Origin: Bacteroidota bacterium
GTDB taxonomy: Bacteria; Bacteroidota; Ignavibacteria; UBA10030; BY39
Length of the DNA: 64,000 nucleotides
Direction: 5' to 3'
Assembly (NCBI GenBank): GCA_030017895.1
Contig: JASEGV010000007.1
Span: 1 to 64,000, forward strand
Shown: positions 55,624 to 62,304 of the stretch, in pieces
How positions within the stretch are numbered: the stretch's first letter is position 1
Layout: each line of letters begins with the position of its first letter
Translations under genes and position numbers: made by a program
The notes under the pieces: model-generated
The model's database searches: none
Seen by the model: the letters and a program-made list of their open reading frames with translations, nothing else
Told to the model about the DNA's origin: nothing

Positions 55624-56205
55624 TTAATGATGGCTATCATGTCCTGTTCCAACTTGGGTTGTGTCGATAGTAGTAAAGTGGAAGAACATATCACTTGCAG
55701 TCATTCCGGTTCCATGATTGCCCATCATATTCATATTGCCCATTTGTGATTCCATCATCTTTACCATCTCACTGCCCATATGTATCATGTATCGCATGTT
55801 CGGCATCATCATCGAATCAGGCTGCAAGATACATTGAGTGTTATTTCCATTCCATTGAAATTGACCGGAACTACGATGTTGTGACATCAGGTGATTCATT
55901 TTCATAGAATCCATCATTACATTATCCATCATTCCATGTCCCATTGAATCGCTGATTGGGCAGAGCGAATCAGCCATAGCAAACTGACTAATGAGATGTA
56001 GATTATTTTCGACAACTGCGCGATCAATAGATTTAGCAAAGCTGATTGTGATTCCTGCGTCTAATCGAACTCCTGCTGTTCCATCTTTGGGTTCAACAAT
56101 GATATTTGCATTCTGCAAACTACCCATCATAGATGTAGAATCTTTAGAGCAGGCGCTGATTCCGACTGCAACAACGATTAAGGTGAATAATATTTTCGTG
56201 TTCAT
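55624..56205 (-). CDS. Lipoprotein with Ig-like domain and Met/His-rich tail (family B, copy 2)
   Basis: 193 residues, colinear with the protein at 54468-55052: lipoprotein signal (GISACSKD), Ig-like segment VEPKDGTAGVRLDAGITISFAKSID, shared SDSMGHGMM and MKMNHLMSQHRSSGQFQWNG (split), and the C-terminal GTGHDSHH. Many conserved Met and His suggest soft-metal binding. The pair results from tandem duplication of a small block. Confidence 0.65.
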   Translation of the reverse strand: MNTKILFTLIVVAVGISACSKDSTSMMGSLQNANIIVEPKDGTAGVRLDAGITISFAKSIDRAVVENNLHLISQFAMADSLCPISDSMGHGMMDNVMMDSMKMNHLMSQHRSSGQFQWNGNNTQCILQPDSMMMPNMRYMIHMGSEMVKMMESQMGNMNMMGNHGTGMTASDMFFHFTTIDTTQVGTGHDSHH

Positions 56206-56246
56206 GTTTTCTTCTTTCTTATTGTTTAATAGAAATCGATTTATTG

Positions 56247-56720
56247 TTATTTAACTTTTTCTAATTTCATTCCACACTTGGAACAGTTGCCCGGCTTGTC
56301 AGATTTTTCGTCTGGGTGCATCGGGCAAGTATACATTTCTGCTTTCATTTCAGATTTCTTTTCGGCTTTCTTCAGTGAAGCTTTTTCCAAATTCATACCA
56401 CACTTCGAGCATCTGCCGGATTTATCAGAAGTTATTTCAGGATGCATCGGACATGTGTAAACATCTTTTTGAATTTTTGGTTGTGTATCCATCTTAACTA
56501 CCTTCTTTTCTAAATTCATTTTACACTTTAGACATTTACCGGGTTTATCAGAATGGACTTCAGGATGCATCGGGCAAGTATAAATAATATTTTCTTTATG
56601 AATTTGCTTCTGCACCTTCGCGGATTTCTTTTGTTGAGTTTTATCCTGAGCATTGTTCGATGTTCCTAATAGAAATATGCTAACCGCGAAAGTCGTCATA
56701 TAAAATGTGAATCGTTTCAT
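56247..56720 (-). CDS. Exported protein with three heavy-metal-binding (CPMHP) modules
   Basis: 157 residues. Signal peptide to about residue 24. Three tandem modules of the form YTCPMHPE..SDKxGxCxKCxMxLE start at about residues 47, 88 and 130. The first carries CLKCKM instead of CSKCGM. It shares the leader AAGGAGTAACACA-ATG with other genes of this region. Probably a periplasmic multi-site metal binder that works with the CusBA pump. Confidence 0.8.
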   Translation of the reverse strand: MKRFTFYMTTFAVSIFLLGTSNNAQDKTQQKKSAKVQKQIHKENIIYTCPMHPEVHSDKPGKCLKCKMNLEKKVVKMDTQPKIQKDVYTCPMHPEITSDKSGRCSKCGMNLEKASLKKAEKKSEMKAEMYTCPMHPDEKSDKPGNCSKCGMKLEKVK

Positions 56721-56768
56721 TGTGTTACTCCTTATGTTGTTATTTTTTGTTTTACATTTTCGTTGTTC

Positions 56769-57371
56769 TTAAAATGGTTTTATCATGATCATTATTATCA
56801 TCATCGTTACCATTACAATGCCTCCAACGATAATCGGTGTTGATAATTTGAAACCGCCGCTCACAGCGGCGCTAGAATTCAGCGGTAGTGATTTAACAAA
56901 AACATCAAAAACGATCGGTTTTGGAAGTGTATTATTGTTTATAGTTTCGATCTCGAATATGATTCGATATTCACTCGGTTGATTCACCGAGAATTTGTAA
57001 ACATATTTTTGATCTTTCAATATTCCAAAGAGTTGGGTAGAAATTGTATTGTTGTTACCGACATCTTTCAATGTCACTCGACCTTGAACTGGTAGGAGAG
57101 TTGAATCATTCAACAAATATGTTCCCAGATGGATTGATGATTCCTGTTGAACGATCTCTGATGAATATTCGGCAACAATTCTGTAATCATCTGCGATGAT
57201 TTCTTTAACAATCTTTCCCTGTGCACTTCGATTATGATCTTCATTCTGCTGATCGGCAGGGCTGTGCGTCATCATACCCGGCATCATGCAGCCATTCAAC
57301 AGCATCATGGAAGAAATTATTAATAGAATGGGTATGTATATCATTCTGTTTTGATTCAAATAGCTTTCCAT
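56769..57371 (-). CDS. Lipoprotein with C-terminal membrane helix, metal-region family A (copy 2)
   Basis: About 200 residues from 57371; starts at 57392 or 57344 are also possible, the last giving the most compact signal peptide. Lipoprotein signal MMLLNGCMMPGMM, then KIVKEIIADDYRIVAEYSSE, a beta-rich middle, and a C-terminal hydrophobic, Met/Ile-rich helix. It is paralogous to 53861-54418. Function is unknown; placed between the CPMHP protein and the cupredoxin gene. Confidence 0.6.
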   Translation of the reverse strand: MESYLNQNRMIYIPILLIISSMMLLNGCMMPGMMTHSPADQQNEDHNRSAQGKIVKEIIADDYRIVAEYSSEIVQQESSIHLGTYLLNDSTLLPVQGRVTLKDVGNNNTISTQLFGILKDQKYVYKFSVNQPSEYRIIFEIETINNNTLPKPIVFDVFVKSLPLNSSAAVSGGFKLSTPIIVGGIVMVTMMIIMIMIKPF

Positions 57372-57394
57372 AATTTTCTCTATACCTATCATAA

Positions 57395-57841
57395 TTATTC
57401 CTTCACTACAAGCGTTCCTTCAATCATGTTCATTGGACATGCGAAAGTGAACGACCCGGAACTAGTTGGTGTGAATTCCAACGTTGTTACTTCAAATGGT
57501 GTAAGCAATTTCTTTACATCGAAATCTTTGATAGAAACTGTGGCTGTGCATCCTTCTTCTTGAAGATCGAAGTTGAGATTCAAGGGGATTCCCTTTTTTA
57601 CAACGATTGTGTTAGGATGATAACCATCTTTTATTGTTATGTTTGCTTCCTGTATGCCATCATCATTGATGAACGCGTAACCCTTCGATGGAGTTACAAC
57701 TTTATGCTCAGAATGTGTGTCGGTGCTCTTGGCGCTATGCTGATGCCCGCTTGAGCCCATAGAGCATTGAGCATAGGTGTTCGCATTTGCGACGAAGACA
57801 GCTATTACGATTATTGCGAGATAAAATTTGAATTGCTTCAT
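57395..57841 (-). CDS. Periplasmic cupredoxin-like protein
   Basis: 148 residues from the ATG at 57841, preceded by AAGGAGTAACACA; an upstream in-frame start at 57985 lies within the previous gene and is not used. Signal peptide 1-24, a His-rich linker (SGHQHSAKSTDTHSEH), then a cupredoxin-type domain ending in FTFACPMNMIEGTLVV. The domain is related to the C-terminal domain of the CusB-like protein at 62304. It probably binds copper or silver and may pass it to the pump. Confidence 0.75.
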   Translation of the reverse strand: MKQFKFYLAIIVIAVFVANANTYAQCSMGSSGHQHSAKSTDTHSEHKVVTPSKGYAFINDDGIQEANITIKDGYHPNTIVVKKGIPLNLNFDLQEEGCTATVSIKDFDVKKLLTPFEVTTLEFTPTSSGSFTFACPMNMIEGTLVVKE

Positions 57842-57872
57842 TGTGTTACTCCTTATAATTAATAGTTGTGAT

Positions 57873-58400
57873 TTAATGTTGATGTTCCGATTCGCCTGTG
57901 GAATCCTGATCGCCTTCATGCTCATGTTCCTCGTTCGGTTCATTATGCTGGTGCGAGTGCGCTTGCTGTTGTACAGCGCTTCCACCTACACCAAACTCGT
58001 AGACTAACTTACCACCTAAATGAGCACCATAGAGCATTGCAATTACAGCAAGTCCACCGATAGCCAAGTAAATCGATTGATGGAGATTCTTTGACGGTAA
58101 CATTGTTTTTAAAATACTTCTCCAGATAAACAGTAAAATAAAAACTCCACCGACTATCAATCCGATAGTTTCATGAGTCTCCATGATTTCATGCGAAGCT
58201 TCATTGTGTGGAATCGCGTTGGCTGCAATTAAACCGGTAACAATCGTCATGATGATAGCGGCAGTCCCAAAAAGCTGTGCCCACCAGCCGGCATTCTTGA
58301 GAGATTCTTTTTTCAATAAGATTCCAAGTAAGTCCCAAATCAATCCGACCGAAAGAATTGCAATCGGAAAGTGTACAAAATACGGATGTATGTTTTGCAT
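57873..58400 (-). CDS. DUF2231 membrane protein with His-rich tail
   Basis: 175 residues with four predicted helices starting at IHPYFVHFPIAILSVGLIWDLLG, the typical DUF2231 opening with its conserved His residues. The C-terminal 35 residues are rich in His and Glu (HSHQHNEPNEEHEHEGD), a likely metal-binding tail. Such proteins are often next to metal-resistance genes, but the activity is unknown. It lies just downstream of cusA. Confidence 0.8.
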   Translation of the reverse strand: MQNIHPYFVHFPIAILSVGLIWDLLGILLKKESLKNAGWWAQLFGTAAIIMTIVTGLIAANAIPHNEASHEIMETHETIGLIVGGVFILLFIWRSILKTMLPSKNLHQSIYLAIGGLAVIAMLYGAHLGGKLVYEFGVGGSAVQQQAHSHQHNEPNEEHEHEGDQDSTGESEHQH

Positions 58401-58445
58401 GTTATTTTTCCTTTATGTGATTATTCAGATTCAAATATTTTCAGT

Positions 58446-61400
58446 TTATCCTTCTTTCATCCAGCTTGCCATTTTTGAAGTCTCTAATTTTCCTTTCTTT
58501 AATGCACGTTCTTTCATGTAACTGAACAAAACCGGTGTTACAATTAAAACGTGAATTGTGGATGTAATTAATCCGCCGATCATCGGTGCGGCGATGGGAC
58601 GCATAACATCCGAACCTACACCCGCACTCCACATTATCGGCAGTAGTGCAATTAAGCTCGTCCCGACTGTCATAATCTTCGGACGCAATCGCAGCACTGA
58701 ACCTTCAATCGTCGATTCAGTAATGTCTAACATCGTGAGCGGACCACGCTTGCCAAGCTCAAAAGACCTGAAACGTTTATCGAGCGCTTCGTGGAGATAT
58801 ACAACCATTACAACACCTGTTTCAACTGCAAGTCCGTATAGCGCAATAAATCCAATCCATACGGCAACCGAAAAGTTGTATCCTAAAAAATAAATCAAAT
58901 ACACACCACCGATGAGTGCGAAAGGAACTGATAGCATTACTACAAATGCTTCTTTAAAATCCTTTGTAATAAAATAAAGCATTACAAATATAATGAAGAA
59001 AACCATCGGCATCAGTAACTGCAATCGTTCGCGCGCTCGGATTTGATTCTCCCACTGTCCGCTCCATTGGAGTGTATATCCAGCGGGTAGTTTGAGTTCT
59101 TTGTTCAAAACTTCTTTTGCTTCATTTACAAAACTTCCCATGTCGCGCCCCCGAACATTGAGATAAACGATTGAACGAAGTTGTGCGTTCTCGCTAGATA
59201 TCATTGGCGGACCAGGTACTATCTCGATTTTTGCGAGTTGAGCAAGTGGAATGTAACCGCGAGAAGAAACGGAAGAAGGTTGAGAGATTTCGGATTTCGG
59301 ATTTCGGATTTCGGATTGTTGCGCAGAATTACTCGTTGAACCCATAGAGCTGCTCGATTGTCCGTTGCTATTCGGTTTCGCAGACGACATTGAAGCCGCA
59401 CTCGATTTCCCCATGCTTTTAGAATTAATCGGCACAAGAAGATCATTAAGCGCTTCGAGATTATTTCTCCAATCTCTTCCAAAACGCACGCGGATAGGGA
59501 AGCGCTGTCTTCCTTCAATCACCATTACGATATTCTCACCACCGATCGCAGTTTCGATTACATCTTGAACATCACCAACGTTTATTCCGTAACGAGCGAC
59601 TGCCTCTCTATCAATATTTATGTCGAGGAAAAGTCCGCCTTGAACTCGCTCAGCGTACAAATCGGCAGCGCCGGGAATTTTACGCAAAACATTTTCGGTT
59701 CTGATTGCCAATTGCTCAAGCGTATCCAAATCTTTACCGAATATTTTTATACCAAGGTCAGTCCGCACGCCTGTTGAGAGCATATTGATACGATTAATGA
59801 TGGGCTGAGTCCAGCCATTTCGTACACCTGGGATTTGAAGTTTTGAATCAAGTTCGGCAATTATATCATCCTTTGTAATTCCGGGTCGCCATTGGCTTTT
59901 CGGTTTCAGTATGATAATAGTTTCAATCATACTCACAGGTGCGTTGTCCGTTGATGTTTCAGCTTTACCTGCTTTACCAAGCACCGACTCTACCTCAGGG
60001 ACAGATTTTATGATTGCATCTTGAACTTGCATAATTCTGTTTACTTCAGTTATCGAAGCGGAGGGGAGCGTAACCGGCATAAAGAGCAGACTCTGCTCGT
60101 CGAGGGGCGGCATGAATTCTGAGCCGATGTTCGTCATCATCGGTATTGTTATGAGAAGCGCGATGATGTTAAGTGCGATGGTTGTCTTGCGATATTTTAA
60201 AACCCAGCGAATTACGGGTGCATAGATTTTATTTAGAATTTTGCCGATAGGATGTTTTTCTTCACCTTTAAATTTACCGCGAGTTAGCATCGTCATCAAC
60301 ATCGGAACTAATGTAATTGCAATTATCGCTGAACCAATCATCACAAATGTTTTTGTGAACGCGAGAGGGCGGAAGAGTTTGCCCTCTTGACCTTCGAGTA
60401 GGAAAACAGGAAGGAAGGAAACAACCATAATTGCAACTGAAAAGAAAATTGCTGGTCCAACTTGTTTAGCCGACCGAATCGATATCTCGATGTAATCTTC
60501 TTTCGTCAAAGTTCCTTTTTCTTTTTGTGCTTCCGCCACGTGCCGGTACGCATTTTCAACAAGCACAATTGAAGCATCGACAATTACACCGATAGCAATC
60601 GCAATCCCTCCGAGCGACATTATGTTTGAAGTAATTCCGAAAGTCTTCATAAGTATGAATGCCATTAGCACTGCAATCGGGATTTCGATAATCACACGCA
60701 GCACACTTCTGAAGTGAAGCAAAAATAAAAATACAACTATACTGACTACAATTGCTTCTTCGAGAAGCGTACCTTTTAGATTATTTACTGCCGCCATGAT
60801 GATATCGGTGCGGTCGTATGCGGGCTTGATCTCAACACCTTTTGGAAGCCCTGCAGAAATTTCCGTTATCTTAGCTTTGACTCGGTCAATTACATCTTTT
60901 GCGTTTTCACCGTAACGCATTACAACTATTCCGCCAACAACTTGCCCTTCTCCGTTTTTCTCGAGCGAGCCGCGACGAATATCGCCACCAAGCTGGACGA
61001 CACCTAAATTTTTAATATAAACAGGCGTTCCACTTGAGCTTGTAGATACAACTATATTCTCAACATCTCTTATTGATTGGATGTAACCTTGTCCGCGGAC
61101 AAAATATTCAGCATCCGAGATTTCCAAAATCTTTCCGCCAACGTCGTTGTTCGAGCGCATTACCGCATTCCGTATATCGGTTATGGATACGTTGTATGCT
61201 TTCATCTTATTTTGGTCAATGTCGATTTGATACTGTTTAACATATCCACCGATTGATGCGACTTCGGCAACACCCGCTACACCTTGAAGGTGTAATTTGA
61301 TGTACCAATCTTGAACCGCTCGCAGTGTTCCTAAATCGCTCTTACCCTCTACGGTGTACCAGAATACGTGACCAACTCCGGTACCATCGGGACCAAGCTG

Positions 61401-61781
61401 AACTTTGGCACCTTGTGGCATCAATGGTTGAACAACGGAGAGTTTTTCCAATACTCGACTCCGCGCCCAGTACAAATCGGTTTTCTCTTCAAAGATTATG
61501 AAGATGAAAGACATTCCAAACATAGATTGAGCGCGAATTGCGTGGACTTCCGGAATACCTTGAAGGGCAGTGGTGAGTGGAAAGGTAATCTGGTCTTCGA
61601 TCAATTGCGGTGAACGACCCATCCATTCAGTAAAAACAATCACCTGATTTTCTGATAAGTCGGGTATTGCATCTAATGGAGTATGAAAAACAGCCCATAT
61701 ACCCCAGCCGATAATTAGCAAGTAAGCGAGAATGACAATGAATTTATTTCTTGCACTGTAGTCTATTATTTTTTCTATCAT
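58446..61781 (-). CDS. cusA: CusA/CzcA-family heavy-metal RND efflux pump
   Basis: 1111 residues, about 60 longer than usual. The N-terminal helix, porter domains and the charged fourth-helix motif AIAIGVIVDASIVLVENAY are intact. The extra length is a Ser/Asn/Gln-rich segment at about residues 783-840 in the second periplasmic half, which ends in a heptanucleotide-repeat-encoded SEIRNPKSEIS. It is followed by RGYIPLAQLAKIEIVPG, where the family continues. The pump expels Cu(I)/Ag(I) or divalent metals across the outer membrane together with CusB-type adaptor and an outer-membrane channel, not seen here. Confidence 0.93.
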   Translation of the reverse strand: MIEKIIDYSARNKFIVILAYLLIIGWGIWAVFHTPLDAIPDLSENQVIVFTEWMGRSPQLIEDQITFPLTTALQGIPEVHAIRAQSMFGMSFIFIIFEEKTDLYWARSRVLEKLSVVQPLMPQGAKVQLGPDGTGVGHVFWYTVEGKSDLGTLRAVQDWYIKLHLQGVAGVAEVASIGGYVKQYQIDIDQNKMKAYNVSITDIRNAVMRSNNDVGGKILEISDAEYFVRGQGYIQSIRDVENIVVSTSSSGTPVYIKNLGVVQLGGDIRRGSLEKNGEGQVVGGIVVMRYGENAKDVIDRVKAKITEISAGLPKGVEIKPAYDRTDIIMAAVNNLKGTLLEEAIVVSIVVFLFLLHFRSVLRVIIEIPIAVLMAFILMKTFGITSNIMSLGGIAIAIGVIVDASIVLVENAYRHVAEAQKEKGTLTKEDYIEISIRSAKQVGPAIFFSVAIMVVSFLPVFLLEGQEGKLFRPLAFTKTFVMIGSAIIAITLVPMLMTMLTRGKFKGEEKHPIGKILNKIYAPVIRWVLKYRKTTIALNIIALLITIPMMTNIGSEFMPPLDEQSLLFMPVTLPSASITEVNRIMQVQDAIIKSVPEVESVLGKAGKAETSTDNAPVSMIETIIILKPKSQWRPGITKDDIIAELDSKLQIPGVRNGWTQPIINRINMLSTGVRTDLGIKIFGKDLDTLEQLAIRTENVLRKIPGAADLYAERVQGGLFLDINIDREAVARYGINVGDVQDVIETAIGGENIVMVIEGRQRFPIRVRFGRDWRNNLEALNDLLVPINSKSMGKSSAASMSSAKPNSNGQSSSSMGSTSNSAQQSEIRNPKSEISQPSSVSSRGYIPLAQLAKIEIVPGPPMISSENAQLRSIVYLNVRGRDMGSFVNEAKEVLNKELKLPAGYTLQWSGQWENQIRARERLQLLMPMVFFIIFVMLYFITKDFKEAFVVMLSVPFALIGGVYLIYFLGYNFSVAVWIGFIALYGLAVETGVVMVVYLHEALDKRFRSFELGKRGPLTMLDITESTIEGSVLRLRPKIMTVGTSLIALLPIMWSAGVGSDVMRPIAAPMIGGLITSTIHVLIVTPVLFSYMKERALKKGKLETSKMASWMKEG
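59286..59317 (+). repeat. Heptamer array inside cusA
   Basis: GATTTCG is repeated four times exactly (59286-59313) and followed by GATT. On the coding (minus) strand it encodes SEIRNPKSEI. Because the unit is 7 bases, any change in copy number not a multiple of three shifts the cusA frame. Confidence 0.9.
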
Positions 61782-61800
61782 GATAACTCCGTAGAACTTT

Positions 61801-61833
61801 GATTAGATTTCAGATTTGGGATTTCAGATTGTA
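61801..61833 (+). repeat. Left heptamer array of the four-helix-bundle cassette
   Basis: GATT occurs at 61801, then at exact 7-base steps at 61806, 61813, 61820 and 61827 (units GATTTCA, GATTTGG, GATTTCA, GATTGTA). It ends three bases before the stop codon of the four-helix-bundle gene. Confidence 0.8.
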
Positions 61834-61835
61834 TA

Positions 61836-62249
61836 CTAAAGATACGATGGTTCGTCTTCTTTGACGGAATATGGTTTTTCGTGTATGTTTAGCACTGTTT
61901 GCATAAATTTAAAAATCATCTTGCAAACTTCTTCATAACCTTCAATTAACTCTTTGAAGAGTTTCTCATCTTTCAATGATTTCGTATCATACAAGAACTG
62001 TAGATGTTCGATTGTTTCTTCGGCTGATGCATAAGCACGATTCAAGTAGAGAAGAAATTCATTTTTATACTTTCGTAATGAATATCCCTCAACGATGTTA
62101 GAAGAAACTGATTTTGCTGAACGGCGAATTTGGCTTCCCTCTTCATACATTTCAAATTTCGGCAAAGTCAGAGTCAATGCATGTACTTTAACAGCAAGTT
62201 CATGACTTCTCTTATATATTTCAAGTTTTCTATATCCTTCATCTGTCAT
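61836..62249 (-). CDS. Four-helix-bundle protein (S23 / 23S rRNA intervening-sequence type)
   Basis: 137 residues, the family's usual size. YRKLEIYKRSHELAVKVHAL opens the first helix; IRRSAKSVSSNIVEGYSLRK and the conserved FLLYLNRAYASAEETIEHLQF (split, residues about 70-90) are the family hallmarks. Members were first seen in intervening sequences of 23S rRNA and are related in fold to Avd proteins of diversity-generating retroelements; they are thought to bind nucleic acid as ring-shaped oligomers. Here it is free-standing between cusB and cusA and flanked by inverted heptamer arrays, so it is foreign to the operon. Confidence 0.85.
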   Translation of the reverse strand: MTDEGYRKLEIYKRSHELAVKVHALTLTLPKFEMYEEGSQIRRSAKSVSSNIVEGYSLRKYKNEFLLYLNRAYASAEETIEHLQFLYDTKSLKDEKLFKELIEGYEEVCKMIFKFMQTVLNIHEKPYSVKEDEPSYL

Positions 62250-62269
62250 AAAATAATTCTTTCAATTAT

Positions 62270-62304
62270 TATTATCTATAATCTCAAATCTGTAATCTAC
62301 AATC
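62270..62304 (-). repeat. Right heptamer array of the four-helix-bundle cassette
   Basis: On the plus strand the units TATTATC, TATAATC, TCAAATC, TGTAATC and TACAATC follow at exact 7-base steps; read on the minus strand they are GATTGTA, GATTACA, GATTTGA, GATTATA, GATAATA. The array begins at the stop codon of the cusB-like gene. Confidence 0.8.

Larger units (their letters stand above)
61801..62304 (-). mobile_element. Possible mobile cassette: S23-type gene between inverted heptamer arrays
   Basis: A single gene for a four-helix-bundle protein is bounded by a GATTNNN array on the left and an inverted NNNAATC array on the right. It sits exactly between the stop codon of cusB and the leader of cusA, two genes that are normally adjacent. 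There is no transposase or reverse transcriptase. The cassette reading is an inference from this layout. Confidence 0.5.

Noticed and set aside
57842-57985. Longer start for the cupredoxin protein
   Set aside because: The extension overlaps the DUF2231 gene end and hides the signal peptide; a strong ribosome-binding site precedes the ATG at 57841.
61836-62249. Diversity-generating retroelement or 23S rRNA intervening sequence
   Set aside because: The four-helix-bundle protein is Avd-like in fold, but no reverse transcriptase, template repeat or variable repeat and no rRNA gene is present in the window.
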